Shown one piece after another: positions 1 to 7,256 of a DNA stretch of 26,089 nucleotides; position 1 is the stretch's first letter; the number at the start of each line of letters is the position of its first letter. The stretch is taken from the NCBI GenBank assembly GCA_023416855.1, contig JAEZGU010000167.1, forward strand, positions 1-26,089, read 5' to 3'. This DNA is from Bacillota bacterium. Lineage in GTDB: Bacteria > Bacillota > Clostridia > Tissierellales > Sedimentibacteraceae. The notes under the pieces were generated by a model. It made no database searches. It was not told the DNA's origin and was given only the letters and a program-made list of their open reading frames with translations. Made by a program: the position numbers and the translations under genes.

Positions 1-2
1 AA

Positions 3-1328
3 TTAATATTAAATTTTATTGAAACCGGTAAATATGCTAATGCAAAAAATGAAATTATTAAGATGAATGTTGTGGATATTGCGCAGTTTTTTGAAGAATT
101 AGACAAACAAAAACTTTTAGTAATATTTAGAATTTTACCAAAGGAGATTGCATCAGGAGTTTTCTCATACGCTTCAAATGACCTACAAAGGTATATAATT
201 GAATCAATTACTGATAGTGAGATAAAGAATATTTTAGATGAGTTATTTTTTGATGACACAATTGACTTCTTAGAAGAAATGCCGTCTAATATTGTTAAAA
301 AGGTTCTAAAAAATACAGATGAAAGTACAAGAAAACTTATTAATCAATTTTTAAATTACCCAGAAAATTCTGCCGGTAGTATAATGACAATAGAGTATGT
401 AGACTTAAGAAAAGAAATGACAATAGCTCAGGCAATTAAACACATAAAACAAACAGGTGTCGATAAAGAGGCAATTCATACATGTTATGTAATAGATGAA
501 TTTAGGAAATTAAAAGGTGTTGTATCTTTAAGAAAGTTAATATTGAGTGAAGATAATATATTAGTTCAAGACATTATGAAGACCGATGTTATTTTTGTAA
601 ACACTCATGATAATCAAGAAGAAATAGCAGCATTGTTTAAAAAATATGATTTACTTTCAATGCCGATTGTAGATAATGAGAAAAGGTTAGTAGGTATTGT
701 TACAATAGATGATATTGTTGATATTATAGACGAGGAAAACACTGAGGATTTTGAGAAGATGGCTGCTTTGCAACCGTCTGAAGAAGAGTATCTAAAAACA
801 AATGCTTTAGTGTTGGCTAAAAATAGATTGACATGGTTAGTAATTTTAATGATTTCAGCAACATTTACAGGAAATATAATACGCAAATTCGATACAGTAT
901 TGCAATCAGTAGTTATACTTACAGCATTTATACCTATGTTAATGGACACAGGTGGAAACGCAGGATCTCAATCATCAACACTTATTATAAGGGGTCTTGC
1001 ATTAGGAGAAATAAATATACGAGATATTCTTAAAGTTTTATGGAAAGAGTTACAAGTAAGCACCATTGTCGGAGTAGTACTTTCCTTAATAAACTTTATT
1101 AGATTATACTATTTTGAAAAAATTGACTTACTAATTTCCATAACTGTTTGTTTTACCCTATTTTTTACTGTAGTATTAGCGAAAATTGTAGGTGGAATAC
1201 TACCGATTATTGCTAAAAAAATCAAAGTAGATCCTGCTTTAATGGCTGGTCCGTTAATCACTACTGTTGTTGATACTGTAACACTTATAATTTATTTTTC
1301 CACCGCTAAATGGCTACTAAATATATAA
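3..1328 (+). CDS. mgtE: Magnesium channel/transporter MgtE (5' end outside window)
   Basis: MgtE is a homodimeric Mg2+-selective channel of the cytoplasmic membrane, gated by cytosolic Mg2+ through its N and CBS domains. An ATG at 63 would give 421 residues, but the frame is open back to base 3 and those codons (ILNFIETGKYANAKNEIIK) read as the usual start of the MgtE N domain, so the true start lies just before the window. In order: MgtE N-domain repeats, the junction motif YPENSAGSIMT, two CBS domains (roughly residues 110-235 counted from the ATG), a connecting helix, then a five-helix membrane domain from about residue 255. The conserved pore segment GGNAGSQSS and the acidic residue in GPLITTVVD are present. 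It ends in TAA, 140 bases before rmuC. Family assignment is secure; the 5' end is simply cut off. Confidence 0.95.
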   Translation, partial: LILNFIETGKYANAKNEIIKMNVVDIAQFFEELDKQKLLVIFRILPKEIASGVFSYASNDLQRYIIESITDSEIKNILDELFFDDTIDFLEEMPSNIVKKVLKNTDESTRKLINQFLNYPENSAGSIMTIEYVDLRKEMTIAQAIKHIKQTGVDKEAIHTCYVIDEFRKLKGVVSLRKLILSEDNILVQDIMKTDVIFVNTHDNQEEIAALFKKYDLLSMPIVDNEKRLVGIVTIDDIVDIIDEENTEDFEKMAALQPSEEEYLKTNALVLAKNRLTWLVILMISATFTGNIIRKFDTVLQSVVILTAFIPMLMDTGGNAGSQSSTLIIRGLALGEINIRDILKVLWKELQVSTIVGVVLSLINFIRLYYFEKIDLLISITVCFTLFFTVVLAKIVGGILPIIAKKIKVDPALMAGPLITTVVDTVTLIIYFSTAKWLLNI

Positions 1329-1329
1329 C

Positions 1330-1360
1330 TAATCTAAGGTAATCTAAGGGACGGTTCTTA
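1330..1360. repeat. Short tandem 10-bp repeat and GGGACGGTTCT motif after mgtE
   Basis: TAATCTAAGG occurs twice in tandem (1330-1339 and 1340-1349), followed at once by GGGACGGTTCTTATTG. No hairpin partner for the GGGAC sequence lies nearby, so this is not a complete palindromic element. No promoter was recognised with confidence in this gap. Confidence 0.4.
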
Positions 1361-1468
1361 TTGATTGAAAATTATTATCAAACAATCTTAAGAATGGTCT
1401 TTTATATTTTCATATGGACAAATGTTCGATTTTATTATAATATAAAAGTAGAACTGGAGGGAGTAGGC

Positions 1469-2689
1469 GTGGATATTATAATAATAGCATTGTTAATATT
1501 TTTAAGTATATTATGTATTTTAATTTTAACAAAATTATCAAAACAGGGTATGGAAGATCGTATTTTATCTGAACTTAAAATAAATCTTAGTCAAAATAAT
1601 CTATATTTAATAGATCAAGTTTCCAAAAAGATTTCGGATTCAGAACAGAAGCAGCTTAGAGAAATCCTTACAAATAAGCTTGAAACCGTTGAAAGAATGG
1701 AAAGAAACACTAACAAAATGACTGAGGCATTCATGAATTTCAGTGGAGAAACATCTAAATCATTAAATGATAACTTTACATCATTAAATGATAGAATAAG
1801 TATTAATCTTGATAAAATAAACATGCGTGTTGAAGAAAGATTAAATGAAGGGTTTGAAAAAACAAATAAAACATTTGTAAATATTTTAGAGCGTCTTTCA
1901 AGAATAGATGAGGCTCAGAAGAAAATTGATAGTCTATCAACCAACATAGTTTCATTGCAGGATGTATTAACAGATAAGAAAAGCAGAGGAACCTTTGGGG
2001 AGGTTCAGTTAAATCACATATTAACATCTATATTTGGTGAAAATAACAATAAAATATATGAATTACAGAAAAAATTGACCAATGATACAATTGCCGATGC
2101 AGTTCTATATATACCAGAACCGGTGGGAATGATTTGTGTTGACTCAAAATTTCCTCTTGAAAATTATCAACGTATGATAGATAAGAACATCTCAGAAATT
2201 GAAAGAAAACAATATGAACGTGATTTTAAAACAAATGTTAAAAAGCACATTAATGATATTTCAACTAAGTATATTATAGATGGAAAAACTTCTGAACAGG
2301 CAATTATGTTTTTACCTGCTGAAGCTATTTTTGCGGAAATAAATGCGTATCATCAAGACTTGATTGATTATGCCAGCTCAAAAAGAGTCTGGATTTCATC
2401 ACCTACTACTTTGTTATCGGTACTTTCGACAGTACAAGTAGTACTAAGAAACTTAGAAAGAGAAAAATACGCCAGTATAATTCATGATGAGCTTAATAAA
2501 TTAGGAAAAGAATTTAAACTATACAAGGATAGATGGGATTCTTTGGCTAAGGATATAAAAAGAGTATCGGATGACGTAGATAAAATTTATATAACTTCAA
2601 ATAAAATAGAAAAAAAATTTGATCAAATTTCTAAGGTCGATATGTCTGAAATTGAGGAATTAGAAGCAGAAGAAGCAGCATTATCATAG
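1469..2689 (+). CDS. rmuC: DNA recombination protein RmuC family
   Basis: RmuC-family proteins are membrane-anchored coiled-coil proteins with a restriction-endonuclease-like fold, implicated in limiting rearrangements at inverted repeats; the reaction is not firmly established. The open frame runs back to a TTG at 1361, but the GTG at 1469 is preceded by GGAGG at 1456-1460 with 8-base spacing and starts a clean anchor helix (VDIIIIALLIFLSILCILIL), so I use it (406 residues). Next comes a long coiled coil (about residues 30-170), then the RmuC domain with the family motifs GTFGEVQLNHIL, CVDSKFPLENY, MFLPAEAIFAEI and SSPTTLLSVLSTVQ. The tail is acidic (EIEELEAEEAALS). It probably has its own promoter, which I could not place. 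Confidence 0.92.
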   Translation: MDIIIIALLIFLSILCILILTKLSKQGMEDRILSELKINLSQNNLYLIDQVSKKISDSEQKQLREILTNKLETVERMERNTNKMTEAFMNFSGETSKSLNDNFTSLNDRISINLDKINMRVEERLNEGFEKTNKTFVNILERLSRIDEAQKKIDSLSTNIVSLQDVLTDKKSRGTFGEVQLNHILTSIFGENNNKIYELQKKLTNDTIADAVLYIPEPVGMICVDSKFPLENYQRMIDKNISEIERKQYERDFKTNVKKHINDISTKYIIDGKTSEQAIMFLPAEAIFAEINAYHQDLIDYASSKRVWISSPTTLLSVLSTVQVVLRNLEREKYASIIHDELNKLGKEFKLYKDRWDSLAKDIKRVSDDVDKIYITSNKIEKKFDQISKVDMSEIEELEAEEAALS

Positions 2690-2747
2690 GAAACTTATCA
2701 TAAGTAAAAATTACCACTTTTTAATATGTAAATTGCAAAAAAACCAC

Positions 2748-2776
2748 TTGATTTTTATATTTCAATGTGTTAGTAT
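2748..2776 (+). promoter_or_regulatory. Candidate sigma-A promoter of tRNA-Leu
   Basis: TTGATT (2748-2753), a 17-base spacer and TAGTAT (2771-2776) lie 14 bases before the tRNA. The pair AACCACTT (2742-2749) and AAGTGGTT (2781-2788) also brackets this region as an inverted repeat with a long loop. Confidence 0.5.
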
Positions 2777-2790
2777 TTTTAAGTGGTTAA

Positions 2791-2873
2791 GCCGTAGTGA
2801 TGGAATGGCAGACGTGACGGACTCAAAATCCGTTGGTGGCAACACCGTGGGGGTTCAAGTCCCTTCTACGGCA
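2791..2873 (+). tRNA. tRNA-Leu (anticodon CAA)
   Basis: An 83-base class II tRNA. Acceptor strands GCCGTAG (2791-2797) and CTACGGC (2866-2872) pair fully, followed by discriminator A2873. The anticodon stem ACGGA/TCCGT encloses the loop CTCAAAA with anticodon CAA at 2824-2826, which decodes UUG. A long variable arm (GGTGGCAACACC) and the T-loop GTTCAAG are present. The 3' CCA is not encoded and must be added after transcription. Confidence 0.96.
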
Positions 2874-2880
2874 TATTTAT

Positions 2881-2914
2881 AGAGATTATATTATTTATAA
2901 TCTCTATTTTTTTT
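2881..2914 (+). terminator. Rho-independent terminator after tRNA-Leu
   Basis: A perfect 10-bp stem (AGAGATTATA at 2881-2890 with TATAATCTCT at 2896-2905), a 5-base loop and a run of T from 2907. It lies between the tRNA and the convergent minus-strand gene at 2945, and may terminate both directions. Confidence 0.85.
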
Positions 2915-2944
2915 ATTCTTTATTGCATAAACAATTCTTAATTA

Positions 2945-3157
2945 TTAACTAATTATATTTAGCGACAGCAATATTCCAACTATTATAAAAAGCATACTTA
3001 CTAAATACAATACTATTGAAGTATTAAAATCACCTATCCATTTTCTTAGCAACCTTGTGTTTAAAAATTCCCAGAACAACTTGTATTTTATTAAGGTTAA
3101 TATTCCCAATAACATTCCAACCGTTACCAATAATAATCCAGATGTAAAGCTGTTCAT
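2945..3157 (-). CDS. Small two-helix membrane protein, unknown function
   Basis: A 70-residue hydrophobic protein that I do not recognise with certainty. It has two predicted membrane helices: residues 7-24 (GLLLVTVGMLLGILTLI) and about 48-68 (IVLYLVSMLFIIVGILL). A short basic/aromatic loop lies between them (KYKLFWEFLNTRLLRKWIGDF). Coding is supported by a good ribosome binding site: on the minus strand GGAGG sits 7 bases before the ATG. It starts 23 bases after the sensor kinase stop, so it is probably the last gene of the regulator-kinase operon. The pattern recalls small two-helix families such as Imm17-like proteins, but that is only a resemblance. An accessory or target role in the envelope-stress circuit is inference from position. 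Confidence 0.7.
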   Translation of the reverse strand: MNSFTSGLLLVTVGMLLGILTLIKYKLFWEFLNTRLLRKWIGDFNTSIVLYLVSMLFIIVGILLSLNIIS

Positions 3158-3180
3158 ATTATACCTCCGTTCTATTATTT

Positions 3181-4584
3181 CTATATTTTTTTGAGTGTAA
3201 TTACAAATGAGCTGCCTTTGTTTTCTGTCGATAGTTCAAGTGTTCCATCATGGGCTGTCACAATTTTATGTGCAATAGACAAACCTAATCCGGTTCCACC
3301 GGTTTGTGAATTGCGGGAATCATCTACTCTAAAGAAGCTTTTAAATATGCTTGTTTTGAATTCAGGGGGAATTCCAATTCCATTATCTTTGAATTCTATA
3401 ATTACACATTCACTTCTTTCATATAAATTGATGCTTATTAAGGTTCCTTCCTTGTTGTAACGAATTGCATTATCTGTAAGGTTATGAAAAACGCGATTCA
3501 TTTGTTCAGAATCAATCATTGCATAAATAGTTGTATCAGGTATGTTGAACTCATAATAAAATTTATTTTGCTCTAAGTATGGTAGAATTTCTCCGCAAAT
3601 TTGTCGCATATATTCACATATATCTACTTTAGACAATTTAAGGGAAAATTTTGGGCTTTCAATTTTAGACAATTCAAAAAGCTCGTTTAATAATTTACTT
3701 GCTCTTTGCCCGTTTTTATATATTATTTGTAAATAATTAATATGTTCATTGCTTAGTGATTCTTTATTTTTTAGACATAGTTCTGAATATCCAACAACAC
3801 TTGACAACGGATTTTGCAAGTCGTGAGAAATATCTAAAATCATTTTTTTTCTATCCTCTTCGGATTGCTTTCTCAGAGTTGTTTCTTTTTCTATTCGTTC
3901 AGCCATTTCGTTGAATGTATTCTGTAATTGCTCAAATTCATTGTTTAAATTAAGATCAACTCTAACTGAATAGTCTCCTCTATTCAATTGTCTTGTTCCT
4001 TCAGTTAACTTTCTGAGTGGGTGTGTAATTCGTAAAGCTGTATTTCTTGATAAAGCAGCAGCAAATAATGCCAGTATAATTAAATAAAAAAGTATAACAG
4101 TAATAAACACAATTGAAACATCCTTCATGTCTCTTGAACCTACTTCGTTATTGTATACTAACGATACATCAAGACGTATAGAAGTAGGAAAAGTTACAAC
4201 GAGCCAAAACTTACCTTCAGAGTTGTAAAGTATATCGTAGCTGTATTTAACACCCTTGCTTTTGCTTTGGATGAGGAAATTTGTAAATTCCTCAGTACTT
4301 AGTTTTTTATTTGCTAAAGTATTTAATCCATCTGTATAAACTACTTCAAAATTATCATTTATAACCTGGACGCCTCCACCATTTTGAACAATCAAATCAG
4401 AGTCAATTTTAGTGTAATCATTCTCCATAATTGAGTTTGCTGTATAAATGTTTTTTACCAGCATTTTAGAAATTATGTTATTTGCATAGGAGAGCATTAA
4501 GAATGCTAATATAGTTGCTAAAATTGATAAAAGAAACATAATTAGATAATTCATCATAAATTGATTTGCTATTTTACTTTTCAT
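3181..4584 (-). CDS. VanS/PhoR-type sensor histidine kinase
   Basis: Membrane sensor kinase paired with the OmpR-type regulator just upstream. A GTG at 4593 would add three residues, but the ATG at 4584 has AGGTG 6 bases before it and is preferred (467 residues); it overlaps the regulator's 3' end by 11 bases. Order: a membrane helix near residues 15-40, an extracytoplasmic sensor domain to about 160, a second helix, a HAMP domain (THPLRKLTEGTRQLNRGDYSVRV), HisKA with phospho-acceptor His254 in DISHDLQNPL, and HATPase_c with N box NLTDNAIRYN, G1 DNGIGIP, F box FFRVDDSR and G2 GTGLGLSI. All kinase motifs look intact although its regulator gene carries a stop codon. The neighbouring serine hydrolase and membrane protein suggest a cell-envelope signal; the ligand is unknown. 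Confidence 0.9.
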   Translation of the reverse strand: MKSKIANQFMMNYLIMFLLSILATILAFLMLSYANNIISKMLVKNIYTANSIMENDYTKIDSDLIVQNGGGVQVINDNFEVVYTDGLNTLANKKLSTEEFTNFLIQSKSKGVKYSYDILYNSEGKFWLVVTFPTSIRLDVSLVYNNEVGSRDMKDVSIVFITVILFYLIILALFAAALSRNTALRITHPLRKLTEGTRQLNRGDYSVRVDLNLNNEFEQLQNTFNEMAERIEKETTLRKQSEEDRKKMILDISHDLQNPLSSVVGYSELCLKNKESLSNEHINYLQIIYKNGQRASKLLNELFELSKIESPKFSLKLSKVDICEYMRQICGEILPYLEQNKFYYEFNIPDTTIYAMIDSEQMNRVFHNLTDNAIRYNKEGTLISINLYERSECVIIEFKDNGIGIPPEFKTSIFKSFFRVDDSRNSQTGGTGLGLSIAHKIVTAHDGTLELSTENKGSSFVITLKKI

Positions 4585-5281
4585 ATTTGACACCTGTTTT
4601 GTGAAGCTTATAACCTATTCCTCGTATTGTTTTAATATATTCCGGATTTTGACTATCAGATTCTATTTTGTTTCTCAAATGACTTATATGAACCATTATA
4701 GTATTGTCATCATAGTAATAGTCATCATCCCAAACAGCGGAGTATAGCTGTTTTTTTGTAAAAACTTTTTCGGGGTTTTTCATAAAATGAAGTAAAAGTT
4801 TATATTCCTTTGCATTAAGCTCTATTAGCTCATTTTTTAAATATGCACAGCAACTATTATTATCAATTCTCAAATCACCATAATTTATAATAGAAGTATC
4901 TTTTTGAGTAGGATTTAAATAATCAACATTTCTTCTCAAATGCGCTTTAATTCTTGCAATAAGTTCATTCATTGAAAAAGGTTTAGAAAGATAATCATCA
5001 GCACCCATTCCAAGCCCCAACACTTTATCCATTTCCTCAGACCTGGCAGTTAGAAATATAACAGGAATGGTGCTGTTTTCTCTAATTTTTCTCAGCTAGT
5101 TAAATCCGTCTAATTTTGGCATCATTATATCCAATAATGCTAAATCAATAGACTCCTTTTTTAGTATTTCAAGAGCTTCTAATCCATCCCTTGCTGCATA
5201 AACATTGTAGCCCTCATTTTCTAAGCTTATTTTTAAGAGATTTCTGATGTCGTATTCATCCTCAGCAATTAATATATTCAT
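4574..5281 (-). pseudogene. OmpR-family response regulator interrupted by an in-frame TAG
   Basis: Together 4574-5281 would encode about 235 residues, the normal OmpR-family length. The receiver starts at the ATG ending at 5281 (MNILIAEDEYDIR), with the acidic pocket ED7-8 and phospho-acceptor Asp51 in LLDIMMPKLDG. Codon 62 is TAG (plus-strand CTA at 5096-5098). The frame then continues unchanged with LRKIRENSTIPVIFLTARSE, MGADDYLSKPF and a full winged-helix domain ending VKYEK. There is no frameshift, only one stop. Candidate ancestral codons one base away include CAG, TTG, AAG and GAG; leucine (DGFNLLRKI) would fit the family well. The downstream part could restart at the ATG ending at 5032, but its GAGGA touches that ATG, too close for a good SD. 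It could be a recent nonsense mutation, a strain polymorphism or a sequencing error. SD AGGGTG precedes the start by 6 bases. Confidence 0.88.
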
Positions 5282-5311
5282 TCAATCACCCTATTATTTG
5301 ATTTCATGGCT

Positions 5312-5317
5312 ATTATA
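5312..5317 (-). promoter_or_regulatory. Candidate extended -10 of the regulator-kinase operon
   Basis: On the minus strand TGATATAAT (TATAAT complementary to 5312-5317, with an extended-minus-10 TG) lies about 30 bases before the regulator ATG. A -35 at normal spacing would fall inside the GC-rich element at 5324-5370 and does not match consensus. Confidence 0.45.
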
Positions 5318-5393
5318 TCATATCTGAGCCGAGCGCAGCGCAAGCTAAGCTTGCATTGCCGAGGCGATGGTATGATACATTCATTATATCATA
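5316..5393. repeat. GC-rich palindromic intergenic element
   Basis: A strikingly GC-rich segment in an AT-rich spacer. TATCATA (5316-5322) and TATGATA (5371-5377) are inverted copies at its edges, and another TATCATA lies at 5387-5393. Inside are the perfect palindrome GCAAGCT-A-AGCTTGC (5340-5354) and two direct copies of GCCGAG (5328-5333 and 5358-5363). It has the look of a small dispersed, MITE- or REP-like intergenic unit, but only one copy is in this window. Confidence 0.5.
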
Positions 5394-5422
5394 GTATCAA
5401 TAAACTAAAAATACTTTTTAGG

Positions 5423-5444
5423 AAATTTAAGGTAAATTTAAGGT
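5423..5444 (+). promoter_or_regulatory. Tandem 11-bp repeats, likely OmpR-family regulator operator
   Basis: AAATTTAAGGT occurs twice head to tail (5423-5433 and 5434-5444), with a weaker copy (TTTTAGG, 5416-5422) just upstream. Direct repeats on an 11-bp pitch are typical of dimer sites for OmpR/PhoB-type regulators. They lie about 30 bases before the TATAAT at 5475-5480 of the serine hydrolase gene, whose -35 is poor, the usual layout for an activator-dependent promoter. The adjacent response regulator is the obvious candidate. Confidence 0.6.
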
Positions 5445-5474
5445 AAGTAATATGGTGAGTTTAGATTGACATTA

Positions 5475-5480
5475 TATAAT
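5475..5480 (+). promoter_or_regulatory. Candidate -10 of the serine hydrolase promoter
   Basis: TATAAT at 5475-5480, 28 bases before the ATG at 5509. The hexamer 17 bases upstream (ATGGTG) is not a -35 match, which fits activation from the direct repeats further upstream. A TTGACA at 5466-5471 is too close to serve as its -35. Confidence 0.5.
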
Positions 5481-5508
5481 AACTTCAACAACAAATGGAG
5501 GTTATAAA

Positions 5509-7245
5509 ATGTTTAAAACTATAAAAAAGTTTATTGTACTGTTAATAATTTTGTCTTATACGACCACTTCTGTATTTGCGGTGGAGAATAAAGAATTAAC
5601 AAATGAACTTAACATAATGGTAAATGAAATTATTGAAGAGGGCAAAGCAAAGGGTGCCGTATTGTCTGTAATTAAAGATGGTAGTATTATTCTTAGTAAA
5701 GGGTTTGGTTATGCAGATGAGTACAACAATATAGCTGTTGATGACAAGTATACGGCTTTTCGTATTGGCTCTGTTTCTAAAACATTCGTAGCAGTAGCTG
5801 CACAAATTCTTAACCAAGAAGGAAAAATAGATATGAATAGTGACATATCTATATATTTAGAAGATAATTTTCCCAAATTCAATTATCCTGTGACCATGCA
5901 TCAACTATTGACACATACAGCAGGATTTGAAGAATTAATTACGGGTATAGCCGTTATTAATGTAAGTGAAACGGAGCCATTATCAGAAAGCGTTCGTAAA
6001 TATACGCCAGAACAAGTTTTTAAGCCGGGAGAGGTGTGTTCTTATTCAAATTATGGCATAGCACTTGCTGCTTATGTTATAGAATCTATTACACAAATTG
6101 ATTTTGCTCAGTTTTGTATGGAACGAATATTTTTACCATTAAATATGAACAACACAACATATGAATACATGCATGATATTGCTTTAGTTTCTAAAGCATA
6201 TTTGCCGAATGGAAATGAAACTTTAGAACCATATATTAATTTATATCCTGAAGGTTCAGCAGTTTCAACTGCACATGATATGGCTAAGTATATGATATGG
6301 TTGCTTGATGATAAGGATAACAGAATTTTGTCTGATAGTTTTAAAAATCAACTTTTTATCAAACAGTTCGCTATGTCTGAAGAAATGGAAGGTGGAGGAT
6401 ATGTGTGGAATAGGAAAGTAAGAAACCATAAAATTTACCATGACAAAAAAGGAGAAACAAAGAACTTTTATACTCGAATTGCATTATATCCGGAAGTAAA
6501 TACTGGGATATTCTTATCTTTAAATACTTATGTACCAGAAAGTGAAATAAATGCTGTAATGAATAAGGCAACAGATTTATTATATGGTAAATTTGAAGAA
6601 AAAGAAATAGATAATATGAATGTTGATACTAAAATAACAGGTCTTTATGTTAACAACTGGTCCAGTTTTAAAACTCCGGAAAAAATATTGAGTTATATTA
6701 TTCCTAATAAAATAATAAAAATTAGTAAGAACAATGAAGGTGAGTTTTTGTTGAACGATGAAAAAATTACACCGATAGGTGATAATACTTATACTTCATC
6801 TATAGGTATTATCAAATTTATTGAAAAGAATGATAATATAATAATTGCTACTGAATCAGCTATAACATATTCAAAGGTTCAACTGTGGCATAGTAAAATC
6901 ATTCAATTATCAATACCAATTTTATTTATTGTCTTTTCCCTAATCTTTTTAATAAGAGGGGTAATATTGAAAAAAGCTATTTATATTATTTATCCTTTAA
7001 TTCAGTTAATTTCATTGTTTGTGTTATTTTCTTTGTTTTATAAAGGTATAGTAAAATACAATATTTTGAAATATGCTATTCCTATGGCCGTGGAAGGGTG
7101 GACGATTGCCATATTAGGTGTTTTGGGAATAATACACACAATAAAGAAAAAAAACAATGATTATAAAAGAAACATTATTGATGTTGCATGGAACTTCATT
7201 AATATATTGTTCATAATATGGTTGTTTGCATTTAATATTATTTAA
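5509..7245 (+). CDS. Beta-lactamase-family serine hydrolase with C-terminal membrane helices
   Basis: A 578-residue exported serine hydrolase of the class C beta-lactamase/penicillin-binding-protein-4*-like group. Signal peptide or N-terminal anchor: residues 1-24 (FIVLLIILSY..SVFA). Catalytic motifs: Ser88-Val-Ser-Lys91 in FRIGSVSKTF and Tyr179-Ser-Asn181 in CSYSNYG. The third motif, normally HxG or KTG, reads YHDKKGETKNFYTR, a divergent form. Residues from about 460 hold several membrane helices ending IIWLFAFNII, so the enzyme is probably held to the outer face of the membrane. GGAGG lies 7 bases before the ATG. The upstream direct repeats suggest control by the neighbouring two-component system. 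Family members include D-amino-acid peptidases, esterases and non-enzymatic cell-wall proteins, so the substrate, and any role in beta-lactam resistance, cannot be read from sequence. Confidence 0.87.
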   Translation: MFKTIKKFIVLLIILSYTTTSVFAVENKELTNELNIMVNEIIEEGKAKGAVLSVIKDGSIILSKGFGYADEYNNIAVDDKYTAFRIGSVSKTFVAVAAQILNQEGKIDMNSDISIYLEDNFPKFNYPVTMHQLLTHTAGFEELITGIAVINVSETEPLSESVRKYTPEQVFKPGEVCSYSNYGIALAAYVIESITQIDFAQFCMERIFLPLNMNNTTYEYMHDIALVSKAYLPNGNETLEPYINLYPEGSAVSTAHDMAKYMIWLLDDKDNRILSDSFKNQLFIKQFAMSEEMEGGGYVWNRKVRNHKIYHDKKGETKNFYTRIALYPEVNTGIFLSLNTYVPESEINAVMNKATDLLYGKFEEKEIDNMNVDTKITGLYVNNWSSFKTPEKILSYIIPNKIIKISKNNEGEFLLNDEKITPIGDNTYTSSIGIIKFIEKNDNIIIATESAITYSKVQLWHSKIIQLSIPILFIVFSLIFLIRGVILKKAIYIIYPLIQLISLFVLFSLFYKGIVKYNILKYAIPMAVEGWTIAILGVLGIIHTIKKKNNDYKRNIIDVAWNFINILFIIWLFAFNII

Positions 7246-7256
7246 ACCCTTCTTTT

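Noticed and set aside
1361..1468. Upstream TTG start for RmuC adding 36 residues
   Set aside because: No ribosome binding site before it, and the added residues do not resemble the family. The GTG at 1469 has GGAGG at good spacing and begins the anchor helix.
5096..5098. Pyrrolysine or general amber read-through as explanation of the TAG in the response regulator
   Set aside because: Several intact genes here end in TAG, the position is not a methylamine-methyltransferase context, and no suppressor evidence is visible. A simple nonsense change explains it better.
5466..5480. TTGACA and TATAAT at 5466-5480 as one promoter
   Set aside because: Only 3 bases separate the two hexamers; 16-18 are needed.
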